Positions 56,476-64,000 of a stretch of DNA of 64,000 bases are shown in pieces. The notes below the pieces were generated by a model. It was not told the DNA's origin. It made no database searches and worked only from the letters and a program-made list of their open reading frames with translations. Source of the DNA: BD2-11 sp965221785 (lineage in GTDB: Bacteria; Gemmatimonadota; Gemmatimonadetes; Longimicrobiales; Gaopeijiaceae); assembly GCA_965221785.1 (NCBI GenBank), contig CBDCSR010000003.1, positions 2,356,001 to 2,420,000 of the forward strand, in the 5' to 3' direction. The stretch's first letter is position 1; each line of letters opens with the position of its first letter. The position numbers and the translations under genes are program-made.

Positions 56476-56768
56476 CAGCCGGACTCCGTCTCGCCCGGGT
56501 GCGGCCCCGAGGCTCCCAGACTCCCGAACTGGAAGAACTTCAGCACCGCGATCGTGCCGATGAAGTTGAGAAGCCCGTATGCGAGCGCCAGATCCAGGAA
56601 CTCGGGCCGTCCCGTGAAAAATCCGATGAGCGCGATGGTGAGGACGGTCTTGGTGCCGAACATGTTGACCGCCAGGACCCGGTCGTACACGGTGGGGCCG
56701 AGGAGCGCCCGGGCCATGGCCATGGCCATTGTGACCAGGACCGCGATCGAAGCGCCGACCACCATCAT
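56475..56768 (-). CDS. mrpF: Mrp-type antiporter subunit F
   Basis: A 97-residue protein with three helices of the MnhF family: ALLGPTVYDRVLAVNMFGTK includes the RxxGP-like conserved loop, followed by ALIGFFTGRPEFLDLALAYG. Start ATG 56768 overlaps the mrpE stop as ATGA and is preferred over an earlier in-frame ATG at 56789. Confidence 0.92.
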   Translation of the reverse strand: MMVVGASIAVLVTMAMAMARALLGPTVYDRVLAVNMFGTKTVLTIALIGFFTGRPEFLDLALAYGLLNFIGTIAVLKFFQFGSLGASGPHPGETESG

Positions 56769-57331
56769 GACGCGCCTTCCAGGCGGCACACCCGACGGTC
56801 CATCTCGCCTTCCTCGGTACCGTCCAGCGCCTCCGCGGTGAGGGCGTGGATGCGGAATCCCTCCTCATCCAGGCGCAGCGTGATGGTGCCCGGCGTCAGG
56901 GTGATGGAGTTGGCGTAGATGAAGCGCCCCAGATCCGTTTTCTGATGCCCCTGGAAGTCAACCACCCGGGGCCGGATGGGAAGTCGGGGCGAGAGGATGA
57001 CGCGGGCCACGGCGAGGTTCGACCTGAAGACCTCGACAACGAGCCAGGGCAGATAGAAGAGAAGCCCCGGGACGATGTGGAACGGCGCCCCTTCCCTGTC
57101 CGGCAGCTGCATCCTCGTCACCAGCAGCGCCACGCCCACGACAGACGCCGCGCCCAGTGTGAGAAGCAGCGTTGTGTAGTGTCCCGACATGAGCAGCCAC
57201 ATGGCGTACCACAGGAGGCACAGGCCGGCTACGAGCGCGACGGGACGTTGGGTCAAATGCGAATGCGGGCGGCTGGGGGAGGTCGGGGGCTCGGCGACGG
57301 GCAACCTACCAAGTGGACTGTGCCCCGTCAA
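56765..57331 (-). CDS. mrpE: Mrp-type antiporter subunit E
   Basis: A 188-residue protein of the MnhE family, first antiporter gene. It has two or three N-terminal helices (LCLLWYAMWLLMSG, LTLGAASVVGVALLV), then the cytoplasmic domain with VVEVFRSNLAVARVIL and YANSITLTPGTITL, which is the family signature. The TTG at 57331 overlaps lptE by 26 nt; a start further in is possible because the first 28 residues are polar and unlike the family. Confidence 0.9.
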   Translation of the reverse strand: MTGHSPLGRLPVAEPPTSPSRPHSHLTQRPVALVAGLCLLWYAMWLLMSGHYTTLLLTLGAASVVGVALLVTRMQLPDREGAPFHIVPGLLFYLPWLVVEVFRSNLAVARVILSPRLPIRPRVVDFQGHQKTDLGRFIYANSITLTPGTITLRLDEEGFRIHALTAEALDGTEEGEMDRRVCRLEGAS

Positions 57332-57872
57332 TGATCAGCTGGGCCAGTCGTTCGATCGCCTCTTCGCGGGCCACTTCCTCGGTTTCGGACGCTTCCAGGA
57401 ACTGCCCCTGCGCGCTGAGTCCTCCGTTCTCCCACAGGATCTCGTTGTTGACCACGTCGATCAGCTCGACCTGAAGGCTGATGCTCACCTGGCGCTGCAG
57501 CACCTCGGGGCCGCCGCCCCTCTCCCCGGCGCGAAAGTTGGGGGTCCGGAGGTCGTAACGACTGATGGTGCCGCGCAGGATGGCATCCGCGTTTTCTTCC
57601 GCACCCTGGTTGACGCCCAGGCCTCTGGGAACCTCGCGCAGCAGGAACTGGTGGATTTCCTGGGTGATCTCGAAGAGGCCGGTCTCGTTCTCGAAGGGGA
57701 GGATCGCCAGGCTGCGGATGTGATCCGGAAAGCTGCCCCCGCGGAAGCTGTAGTTGCAGCCCGACAGCAGCAGCATGGACAGAAGCGCGGCGCGCAACAC
57801 CGCACGCGGGAGGGCGGGAATGTCCGGGGTGGGAAGCTTCGAACGGGACGGGAGCTGGGGATTCACGCGCAC
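57306..57872 (-). CDS. lptE: LptE-family LPS assembly lipoprotein
   Basis: LptE plugs the LptD barrel that inserts LPS into the outer leaflet. The 188-residue precursor has a lipobox LLLSGCNYSF (Cys near 39) and the LptE fold: IRSLAILPFENETGLFEITQE, DAILRGTISRY and QVELIDVVNNEILWE. The family core is short here, and the N-terminal 25 residues before the signal are longer than usual, so the start could be later. It heads the antiporter cluster and follows the lipoprotein gene at 57880 by 7 nt. Confidence 0.87.
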   Translation of the reverse strand: MRVNPQLPSRSKLPTPDIPALPRAVLRAALLSMLLLSGCNYSFRGGSFPDHIRSLAILPFENETGLFEITQEIHQFLLREVPRGLGVNQGAEENADAILRGTISRYDLRTPNFRAGERGGGPEVLQRQVSISLQVELIDVVNNEILWENGGLSAQGQFLEASETEEVAREEAIERLAQLIIDGAQSTW

Positions 57873-57879
57873 TCCTCGG

Positions 57880-58593
57880 TTACATGTCCTGGTTGCGTGG
57901 GAACCAGATGTCGGACGGATACGGCTCCACGGTCTCGACCGTCTCGAGCGTGAAGGTCAGCTCGCGGAAGTCGATGAGATTCCGGTAGGTCGCTTCGGCC
58001 GGAAAGCCGTCGCGCAGGGGGAGCGCCAGGGAGAGCTGATCCACCGTTTCGCCGTCGCGCAGGAGAGCGAGGGCGGCCACGTCCCCATTGTCGTCGAGTT
58101 CGTACAGGAGGTCCGGACGGCTGCTCGAGTCATAGGTGAGGCGAAGCGTGCCGTCCTCCGCCTCCCATCCGCGCGCCAGGCGGTAGTCGCCTCCGGGGCG
58201 AAAGATGCCGAGCGAGGACCAAAAGAGTGCCGGCGGCGGGACCAGTTCGTCCGAGGCGCCCTCGGGAAGCCGGAGGTCGTCGCCCACCAGCGCCGCGCGC
58301 AGCACGGTCTCGCCCTGCCCGGTGAAGAGATCCAGCCGCGCGCGGTACGGGGGTTCCAGCCGGGCGACCCCGCGACCGCCCGAGCGCAGCCCCGGTTCAC
58401 GCACGTTCCAGTCGAATATGAGCCGTATCGGGGTCTCGAGCCGGGTCTGTGTCTCCACCAGCAGCGCGCGGTGATGGTAGTCCACGGCCGGCGAGCCGGA
58501 GGGTGGAGGCTCGGGCGGTCGGGGCGGCCCGCAGCTCACGGTCAGCGCGGCGCCGGCGAGGACGAACACGCGCCGGAAGCGGGAACAGCTCAT
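57880..58593 (-). CDS. Predicted lipoprotein of unknown function
   Basis: About 237 residues, starting at ATG 58593 with a signal segment RVFVLAGAALTVSC followed by a proline-rich linker. The mature part looks like a beta-rich domain (strands such as IRLIFDWNVREPG and TLRLTYDSSSRPDLLYEL), reminiscent of LolA/LolB-like lipid-binding folds, but this is weak. A start at 58641 is possible but would leave only 18 nt to the divergent lpxH. It is the first gene of the lptE-mrp-hemC-rfaE2 string. The lipobox has an unusual Thr at -3. Confidence 0.65.
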   Translation of the reverse strand: MSCSRFRRVFVLAGAALTVSCGPPRPPEPPPSGSPAVDYHHRALLVETQTRLETPIRLIFDWNVREPGLRSGGRGVARLEPPYRARLDLFTGQGETVLRAALVGDDLRLPEGASDELVPPPALFWSSLGIFRPGGDYRLARGWEAEDGTLRLTYDSSSRPDLLYELDDNGDVAALALLRDGETVDQLSLALPLRDGFPAEATYRNLIDFRELTFTLETVETVEPYPSDIWFPRNQDM

Positions 58594-58622
58594 TCGGAAT
58601 CGCGGTTTCAAGGCCGATGCGC

Positions 58623-58651
58623 TTGCCAGGGTGGGGACCACTGCCTACAAC
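58623..58651 (+). promoter_or_regulatory. Candidate promoter of lpxH
   Basis: TTGCCA and TACAAC are separated by exactly 17 nt on the plus strand. The start would fall at about 58657-58660, at or one to three bases before the lpxH ATG, suggesting a leaderless transcript. No ribosome site precedes the ATG, which agrees. A GATAAT sequence at 58652 is badly spaced for the same -35. Confidence 0.4.
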
Positions 58652-58659
58652 GATAATCG

Positions 58660-59448
58660 ATGTCAGACCGGAATCCGAGACCGAATCTGCGGGCTGTCAG
58701 GCCTGCCTATGTGGTGAGCGACGCCCACCTCGGGGCGGCGCCGGGCGCGCGCGCCGCCGATCTCGTGGCCTGGTTGCGCCATGTGCGCGGACGCGCTTCG
58801 CACGTGGTCCTGAACGGAGACATCTTCGACTTCTGGTTCGAGTACCGGCGCGCAATCCCGCGCGGGCACGTGCGCGTGCTCGGCGCGGTGGCGGAGGTGG
58901 TGGACGCGGGCGTGCCCGTGACCTTTTTGGGCGGAAACCACGATTGGTGGGGCGGCTCGTGCCTGGCGGAAGAGATCGGGGTGTCGTTTCATCGCGCTCC
59001 CATTCGCACCTCCCTCGCCGGGCGCAGCGCCTACATCGCTCACGGCGACGGGCTGGGCCGCGGCGATTACGGCTATCGGGTGGCGAGCGGCATCCTCAGG
59101 TCGCGCATGTTCCGCCGCGCCTTCCGCTGGATCCATCCGGACCTCGGCGGCCGGCTCGCCACTGTTCTCTCCAGAACCGACAGCCACGAGGGCCATCCCG
59201 GCGAAGGAAGCCGCCAGCGCGCCAGGGCGCTGGAGGCTCTTGCAGTACGGGAGCTGGAACGCGACGAGACCCTCGACATTGTGGTGTTCGGCCACACCCA
59301 TATCCCTGCGGTGGTTGAAGTTGCGGGCCGCTACTACCTGAACGCGGGCACGTGGATGCGCGAGCGTTCCTATGCGGTCGTCGAAGCCTCGGGACCCCCG
59401 CGGATCGAACGCTGGGGGGGCGGACTGCCTTCCTCCCGGCCTGTCTAG
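58660..59448 (+). CDS. lpxH: UDP-2,3-diacylglucosamine diphosphatase LpxH
   Basis: LpxH hydrolyses UDP-diacylglucosamine to lipid X, between LpxD and LpxB in the pathway. The 262-residue metallophosphoesterase has the metal-binding series VVSDAHLG (about 19-26), GDIFDFWFEYR, GGNHDWW, HGDG and FGHTHIP, with the aspartate, asparagine and histidine ligands intact. Family proteins are about 240-270 residues. It is outside the main lpx operon. Its stop overlaps the end of the convergent DUF5683-like gene by four bases. A GTG at the VVSDAH site is an alternative start but too short for the fold. Confidence 0.88.
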   Translation: MSDRNPRPNLRAVRPAYVVSDAHLGAAPGARAADLVAWLRHVRGRASHVVLNGDIFDFWFEYRRAIPRGHVRVLGAVAEVVDAGVPVTFLGGNHDWWGGSCLAEEIGVSFHRAPIRTSLAGRSAYIAHGDGLGRGDYGYRVASGILRSRMFRRAFRWIHPDLGGRLATVLSRTDSHEGHPGEGSRQRARALEALAVRELERDETLDIVVFGHTHIPAVVEVAGRYYLNAGTWMRERSYAVVEASGPPRIERWGGGLPSSRPV

Positions 59449-60098
59449 CTGCCCCGCAGGAACTCCGGCGTCCAGGGCAGCGACAGGCCGACCTCGAACG
59501 CCGTGCCGGACGGCCCCGCGACCGGTTCCACCGTCAGCGGCGCCGGGAAATCGGCGAGGTGGGCCGAGACGAATGCGTCGGCTCCCCCGAAGAAGACGAA
59601 GAACACGACCAGCGCAACCCAGTCCTCCATCTGCTCGTCGCGCGCGGTCACCAGCAGGCGAATGTCCTCAATGCTCTCGTCGGCCGCGAGTTGCGCCTCG
59701 ATGGCCCCCGGTTCGACGCCGCCGCGCAGAAGCTCCGCGGTCTTCGCGGCCTCGAGCATCTGCTGGCGCCGTCTGGCAGCGCCGCGCAGCGAGTCGGTCT
59801 TGTAGGCCATCCACACGTTGCCGGCCTGGGCGAGAAAGTAGAAGGCGGCTCGGCCGTACGAGCCCGAGGACGCCTGTCCCCAGCCGGGGACGAGGACGCT
59901 GCGCAGGAAGGCGCCGCCAGGGGATGGACGGCCCGTCGATGGCGATGCCTCCACGGAATCCGCCGATTCCGGCTCGACGTTCGCCTGCGCCTCCTGGGCG
60001 CCGGCCCCTGCGGGCATGGCCAGGGCAACGACCACCGCAGTTGCAGAAAGGACCCCCGCGAGAGGGACCTGGCGTGGGACGGACGGAGAGAGCATCAC
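59445..60098 (-). CDS. DUF5683-like membrane protein, second copy
   Basis: A 217-residue protein with a signal peptide (LSATAVVVALAMPAGAGAQ), an acidic linker, and the motif FLRSVLVPGWGQASSGSYGRA, then two hydrophobic segments (AAFYFLAQAGNVWMAY and WVALVVFFVFFGGADAFVSAHL). The PGWGQ motif and layout match the 31771-32847 protein. It overlaps the tail of the convergent lpxH. The function of the family is unknown. Confidence 0.72.
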   Translation of the reverse strand: MMLSPSVPRQVPLAGVLSATAVVVALAMPAGAGAQEAQANVEPESADSVEASPSTGRPSPGGAFLRSVLVPGWGQASSGSYGRAAFYFLAQAGNVWMAYKTDSLRGAARRRQQMLEAAKTAELLRGGVEPGAIEAQLAADESIEDIRLLVTARDEQMEDWVALVVFFVFFGGADAFVSAHLADFPAPLTVEPVAGPSGTAFEVGLSLPWTPEFLRGS

Positions 60099-60290
60099 CG
60101 CGGCCGGTTCGACGACATGTGCCCCGCCGCAGGCTCAGTCAGCCTCCGATGGGCGAACGCGGCTGAATACCCGGCAGCCATCGAGACGTTCTGCACGTGC
60201 ATTCCCTGCTCGGACTCACGGATGCGGCCAATCACGCTGGCCGCCCTGCGCGTCGCGGGCGTGGCCACCTTCACCCCGGCGCTGAACCTC

Positions 60291-60317
60291 GACAAGGTTG
60301 TCCCGGTGTGGACAAGG
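60291..60317. repeat. Operator-like repeats before the acetyltransferase gene
   Basis: GACAAGG occurs at 60291-60297 and 60311-60317, exactly 20 bases apart, and TTGTC at 60298-60302 forms the palindrome GACAAGGTTGTC with the first copy and the inverted pair TTGTCC/GGACAA with the second. They lie 15-41 nt before the ATG of the GNAT gene. The 233-nt intergenic region (60099-60331) shows nothing else. No regulator gene is adjacent. Confidence 0.4.
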
Positions 60318-60331
60318 AACCAGGATGCGTC

Positions 60332-60877
60332 ATGACTACGCTCAGAACCGACCGGCTGCTCCTGCGCCCGTTCCAGCTCACGGACGCCGACGACGTCTAC
60401 GCCTACGCGCGCGACCCCGAGTGGGGTCGGTATCTGCCTGTCCCCAGCCCGTATGAGTACAGGCACGCCGTCGAGTTCGTGGCGCGTTCCGTGCTTGCCG
60501 CGTGGGACACCGGTCCCGTCTTCGCGATCTGCCTGAGCGGCAGGTGCGTTGGCGGAATCAACATCAGGGTCGACGCGTCCAAGGGGACCGCCGAAATCGG
60601 CTACAGCATCGCTCGCGAACACTGGGGCCGCGGACTCGTCTCCGAAGCCGCGACAGCGGTCTTGGACTGGGCGTTCAACGAGTTCGACCTCGCGAAGATC
60701 ACCGCGCTGGCGGACCTCGCGAATACCCGGTCCTCAAGAGTGATGGAAAAGCTGGGAATGAGGCGGGACGGGGTGCTGAGAAGCGAACGTCCAAGCGACG
60801 CCGACCCGGGCACCCGGCAGGACATGGTGGTCTACTCCGTCCTGCGCGACGAGTGGCAGGCACGCGGGCCGGGTTAG
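60332..60877 (+). CDS. GNAT-family N-acetyltransferase (RimJ/RimL type)
   Basis: A 181-residue acetyltransferase, opening with TDRLLLRPFQLTDADDVYAY, as in RimJ/RimL and small-molecule acetyltransferases. The acetyl-CoA loop REHWGRGLVSEAA (near 95-107) matches the Q/RxxGxG motif, followed by ANTRSSRVMEKLGM, typical of the family. The protein or molecule it acetylates is unknown. The ATG 60332 is preferred over a 60197 start because it begins the conserved fold. It ends 13 nt before the convergent S9 peptidase gene. Confidence 0.85.
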   Translation: MTTLRTDRLLLRPFQLTDADDVYAYARDPEWGRYLPVPSPYEYRHAVEFVARSVLAAWDTGPVFAICLSGRCVGGINIRVDASKGTAEIGYSIAREHWGRGLVSEAATAVLDWAFNEFDLAKITALADLANTRSSRVMEKLGMRRDGVLRSERPSDADPGTRQDMVVYSVLRDEWQARGPG

Positions 60878-60890
60878 ATGGCCGGCCACA

Positions 60891-62804
60891 CTACCGCACC
60901 TGCGGCCAGAGATCCACGTCGCCCTTCACGTGTCGGTCCAGAAAGGCCAGCATCCTCGGCATCCACTCGAGCCGCGCGGCCCGGCCCGCGACGTCCTCGT
61001 ACCGCTCGTAGGTGACCGGCTTGTAGTAGCGGGCGGCCTCCGTGGCGAACGCCCGCATCTGTACGTCGCCCTCGCCGGCGATGATCAGCATGGGCATCCC
61101 GACATCCTGCGCGAACAGCGTGGGGGACGCCCGCCGGAAGGTCTCGCGGTTCTCCGCCAGCAGGCCCAGTTCGTACTGGTACATGTTGATGTTGGCCAGA
61201 GCCGACTCCCGCTCGACCAGTTGAATGCGGTTGGCGTACCCCTCGCGGAGGGGCACGGCGGCCCGGAAGGCGTCCGGGGCAAAGGTGCTTGCGGCGAAGC
61301 TCAGATAGGCGCCGTAGCTCACGCCCGTGACCGCTATGCGGTCGCCGTCGATGTCGGGCAATGTGCCGAGATACCTCGCGCCAGCCACGACATCGTCCAG
61401 ATCGCAGCGCGCCCAGCACCCGTTGTTCGCCTCCTCGTGCTCCCGGCCGAAGCCTGAGCTCCCCCGGATGTTGGGGGCCAGAACCGCGTAGCCGTGCTTG
61501 ATGAAGTAGTGGGCGTCGGCGTGTCGCCTCCATCCATCCTCGAACTGCGAGGAAGGTCCACCGTGGACCCAGACGATGGCCGGATACCCGCCGGGCGGCG
61601 GGGGCTCGGCCGGCCGGAACAGGTAGGAGTGGATGGTGAGCCCGTCGTTCTCGTAGCTCACCCGCCCGGGCATGAAGAAAGCGTCGGCAAGCGACGGATC
61701 CGGCAGCGAGTACGACAGACGGGTCGGCTCGCCTCCGGTCGCGTCCATCACGAACAGATCCGGCACCTGCGCCGGGGTGTCGAAGGTGAAGACGATGCGG
61801 CTTCCGTCCGGGGACCACGCCGGGTTTGCGACCAGACCCATCTCCGGCGCGAAGAGGGTCCGGACGGCGCCGTCGTCCACCGAGGCAACCCGCAGAATCT
61901 GCCGGCCCCTCAGGTTGGACGTGTACGCGACCCTGGTGCCGTCCGGAGACCAGCGGGCATAGCCCCGGAAGGGCTTCTGGGAGCTTTGATCGGCTGCTTC
62001 GGGCGCGAGCGGCCAGGGCTCGCCGCCCTCCATCGGCGCAAGCCACCAGTTGATCCAGCCGCTGCGATATGAGCGGAAGAGCACCAGGTCGCCCCTCGGC
62101 GAGACCTGGCCCGGTCCGAACTCCTGCCCGGTGCGATAGTCCATCCAGTCCCGGTCGCTCACGATGAGACGCTCGCCGGCGCCGGTGGCGGCATCGATGG
62201 CGATGACGTCGCGGTGGATCCACCACTGGTCCATGCGCACGAACACGATCCTGGAACCGTCCGGCGTCCAGGTGGGCTGCACGTCGTAGCGGATGTCGGT
62301 GGTGAGCCGCTTCACCTGTCCCCCGGGCACCGGGACCGTGTAGATGTCGTAGTTGCCGCGCAGCGAGTTGGAGAAGGCGATGTGCCGCCCGTCCGGGGAC
62401 CAGCTCCAGGAGAGGGTGCGGGCGCCGAGGTCGGTCAACTGGAGCGCGCGCTGCTCGGAGAGGGACCAGAGCCAGAGTTCCTGCCCGCCACCGGGGTCGC
62501 TCGACACGTAGCCGATCCACGCGCCGTCCGGGGAGTACGCCGGGCTGGTGACCCGCTCTGCCGGGATCGCCTCCGGATCGCCGCCGTCGGCGTCGACGGT
62601 CCACAGCGTGTCCCGGCCGAGGAAGAGGATCGCCGAACCGTCGGGGGACCAGTCGGGCACGGCTCCGTCCACGAGCGAGCTCGTCGACACGAACTCCTCC
62701 AAAGTGAAATCGCCCGGGGCGCGGTCGGTCGCCGCCGTGCCGGCGGTTTCCGCGCAGGCCGCGCCAGCCAGCGGAACGAGGATTGTCAACAGCGCTCGTT
62801 TCAT
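60891..62804 (-). CDS. S9-family peptidase-like protein lacking the catalytic histidine
   Basis: A 637-residue secreted protein. A signal sequence (RALLTILVPLAGAAC) precedes a seven-bladed beta-propeller with recurring WSPDGS-type motifs (residues 45-340) and an alpha/beta-hydrolase domain from about 385. The nucleophile is Ser496 in GVSYG and the acid is Asp580 in GEGDVQM. Where family members have a histidine in a GHGF-like stretch, this protein reads YEDVAGRAARLEWMP, so the triad is incomplete. It could be inactive or use a different base. GGAGG lies before ATG 62804, which is preferred over the ATG at 62840. Confidence 0.82.
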   Translation of the reverse strand: MKRALLTILVPLAGAACAETAGTAATDRAPGDFTLEEFVSTSSLVDGAVPDWSPDGSAILFLGRDTLWTVDADGGDPEAIPAERVTSPAYSPDGAWIGYVSSDPGGGQELWLWSLSEQRALQLTDLGARTLSWSWSPDGRHIAFSNSLRGNYDIYTVPVPGGQVKRLTTDIRYDVQPTWTPDGSRIVFVRMDQWWIHRDVIAIDAATGAGERLIVSDRDWMDYRTGQEFGPGQVSPRGDLVLFRSYRSGWINWWLAPMEGGEPWPLAPEAADQSSQKPFRGYARWSPDGTRVAYTSNLRGRQILRVASVDDGAVRTLFAPEMGLVANPAWSPDGSRIVFTFDTPAQVPDLFVMDATGGEPTRLSYSLPDPSLADAFFMPGRVSYENDGLTIHSYLFRPAEPPPPGGYPAIVWVHGGPSSQFEDGWRRHADAHYFIKHGYAVLAPNIRGSSGFGREHEEANNGCWARCDLDDVVAGARYLGTLPDIDGDRIAVTGVSYGAYLSFAASTFAPDAFRAAVPLREGYANRIQLVERESALANINMYQYELGLLAENRETFRRASPTLFAQDVGMPMLIIAGEGDVQMRAFATEAARYYKPVTYERYEDVAGRAARLEWMPRMLAFLDRHVKGDVDLWPQVR

Positions 62805-62964
62805 CGGAGCCTCCCGGCCAGTCGCTTCGTTGCCCGGCAACCACTAATCGTGGCCGGGTTTCCTTCCACGCGCGAGAGACTGCGCGGACGCGGGCGGGCA
62901 CCCCCGCCTCCCGGGAAGGCCGGTTGCAGGTGGTCGTGCCCGCTGGCGGTTGCCGGTTGCGGCG

Positions 62965-63711
62965 CTACTCCGAATCCCGCACCGGCGGAAACGCGCCCGT
63001 CCTGAGGAAGCCGATCACCGCTTCGGCGGTGAAGCGGCCGTTCATCAGGAAGGTGTGGGACAGGGGGACCACGATCATCGGCACGTCCTCGATTCTGGTG
63101 TTATCGACGCCCACCATGCCGTCGTCGGGGCCCGGGATGAGGACCGAACCCATGGGGTTGAGGCTGCGGTTGCCCGCGATGATGCCGATGTCGTACTCCG
63201 GAGGAGGCAGGGTTGCCGGGATGCCGGCTTCGCCGGTGCCGAGGCCCATCCCCGCCGGTCCCAGGAGGTGGCCGAGTTCCCGCTCCGCAAACCAGTCCGC
63301 CACTTCGCTCCCCTGGTTGGGAGGCGCGAGCAGAACGACCCGTCCCAGGGACTCGGGCGGGGCGTCGGCGAGGTATTGGCGAATCACGAGCCCGCCGAGC
63401 GAGTGGCCGACAAAATGAACGCGCGGAGCCGCGGCACAGCAGGCCGACACCTCGGCAGCGAGCGTTTCGGCATGTTCGGCGAGGGTTCCCCCGCGCGAGT
63501 CGTAGTCCACGTTGGTGACATCGTAGCCTGCTCGCTCGAGCCGCTGGGCCAGCAGGGCCAGGGACGCCCGGGTGCGGCCGAGCCCGTGCATGAGGACGAC
63601 GGACTCCGGTGCCGATCCCGTTTCTATCCGGGACCCGAAGACGGCGGCCGCGGCAAGCACAACGCAACAGCCGACAAGCAGGCCATTCGATTCACCCGTG
63701 AAGAGCCTCAA
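62965..63711 (-). CDS. Alpha/beta hydrolase, lipase/PGAP1-like
   Basis: About 248 residues. After a hydrophobic N-terminus (NGLLVGCCVVLAAAAVFG) comes SVVLMHGLGRTRASL (oxyanion region), nucleophile Ser in VGHSLGGLVIRQYL, a candidate acid in PDDGMVGVDNT and the histidine in PLSHTFLMN. The full triad can be proposed. The start is uncertain: TTG at 63711 overlaps the symporter by 20 nt, GTG at 63660 is an alternative. Substrate unknown. It follows the symporter and precedes the S9-like gene by 160 nt. Confidence 0.78.
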   Translation of the reverse strand: MRLFTGESNGLLVGCCVVLAAAAVFGSRIETGSAPESVVLMHGLGRTRASLALLAQRLERAGYDVTNVDYDSRGGTLAEHAETLAAEVSACCAAAPRVHFVGHSLGGLVIRQYLADAPPESLGRVVLLAPPNQGSEVADWFAERELGHLLGPAGMGLGTGEAGIPATLPPPEYDIGIIAGNRSLNPMGSVLIPGPDDGMVGVDNTRIEDVPMIVVPLSHTFLMNGRFTAEAVIGFLRTGAFPPVRDSE

Positions 63712-64000
63712 TGCGCTCGACCATCTCCGTGGATTCCCGCGGCCCCAGCCATCCCCCCAGAACCATGGCCGCGGCACTGGCGAAGAGGGCGACGACGACC
63801 GGCGCCAGGCCGATGTCGATGACGCCGAACTGCACCAGGATGTAGACGCCCGCGCCCGACACCACGGCCGCGACGCCACCTGCCAGGTTGGCCCTCTTCC
63901 ACCACAGCCCGGCGATGGTGGGTACGAACAGGCTCGCGCTCAGGATTCCGACCCCCGCGGTGTAGAACTCGGTGATCAACTCGGGCGGCGAGAACGCCCA
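63692..64000 (-). CDS. Sodium:solute symporter (SSS family), C-terminal part, truncated by window
   Basis: 103 C-terminal residues of a membrane transporter. Features are the helices FYTAGVGILSASLFVPTIAG and LAGGVAAVVSGAGVYILVQ and a third (APVVVALFASAAAMVLGGWL), then a short charged tail. GLWWKRAN between helices is typical of the SSS family (PutP/PanF-like). The substrate is unknown because the binding core lies off the right edge. Confidence 0.8.
   Translation of the reverse strand, partial: WAFSPPELITEFYTAGVGILSASLFVPTIAGLWWKRANLAGGVAAVVSGAGVYILVQFGVIDIGLAPVVVALFASAAAMVLGGWLGPRESTEMVERIEALHG

Noticed and set aside
49706..57331. Reading the antiporter cluster as part of respiratory complex I or a membrane-bound hydrogenase
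   Set aside because: No NuoB/C/D/I/H-like or hydrogenase subunit is present, while MrpB, C, E, F and G signatures are clear.

Overview
This window is very GC-rich bacterial chromosome from a diderm that makes lipopolysaccharide. It carries a nearly complete lipid A pathway (LpxA, LpxC, LpxD, LpxH, LpxB, LpxK), BamA, Skp, LolD/LolE and LptE. It combines these with traits more typical of Bacillota or Bacteroidota: McsA/McsB/ClpC protein-arginine phosphorylation, the bacillithiol enzyme BshC, an LpxC-FabZ fusion, PorV-like and DUF5683-like envelope proteins, and a NagB-like/PIG-L fusion. This mix, and the look of the 16S gene, point to Gemmatimonadota. That is an inference from gene content; no phylogeny was run.

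Layout. Positions 1-3961 (minus): gpsA (cut by the window edge), plsY, der, a radical SAM/DUF512 protein and a possible small peptide, overlapping like an operon. A tRNA-Gly and a TPR lipoprotein with its own promoter follow. Positions 5794-31154 (minus): about 20 tightly packed genes, read in transcription order prfB (with a programmed +1 frameshift), lysS, lolE, lolD, mcsA, mcsB, clpC, bamA, skp, lpxD, lpxC-fabZ, lpxA, a GnnA-like oxidoreductase, a 44-residue membrane protein, lpxB, lpxK, bshC, a small coiled-coil membrane protein, murJ, uvrC and gltX. Upstream on the same strand are era, a PorV-like barrel, a DUF5683-like protein and a zinc-ribbon protein.

Positions 34843-40241 (minus): an rRNA operon 16S-23S-5S with no tRNA in the spacer, a clear promoter, boxA-like elements and a strong terminator only 18 nt before era. 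Positions 40250-43081 (minus): a NagB-like/PIG-L fusion, tRNA-His, tRNA-Arg and a cold-shock gene with a near-consensus promoter. Positions 43271-47298 (plus): a metal-uptake locus (MerC-like protein, Fur/Zur-family regulator, FecB/FecCD/FecE-type ABC transporter) behind a promoter whose -10 box lies inside a palindrome like a Fur/Zur operator.

Positions 47331-58593 (minus): tRNA-Pro, rdgB, rfaE2 (hldE-type adenylyltransferase), hemC, and a ten-gene Mrp-type antiporter cluster with three ND4/ND5-like subunits but no full-length MrpA, headed by lptE and another lipoprotein gene. Positions 58660-64000: lpxH, a second DUF5683-like protein, a GNAT acetyltransferase, an S9-type peptidase that lacks the usual catalytic histidine, a lipase-like hydrolase, and the end of a sodium:solute symporter.

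The main theme is co-organisation of envelope construction (lipid A, Bam, Lol, Lpt, MurJ, PlsY) with translation factors and protein quality control. No CRISPR array, prophage, insertion sequence or transposase was seen.
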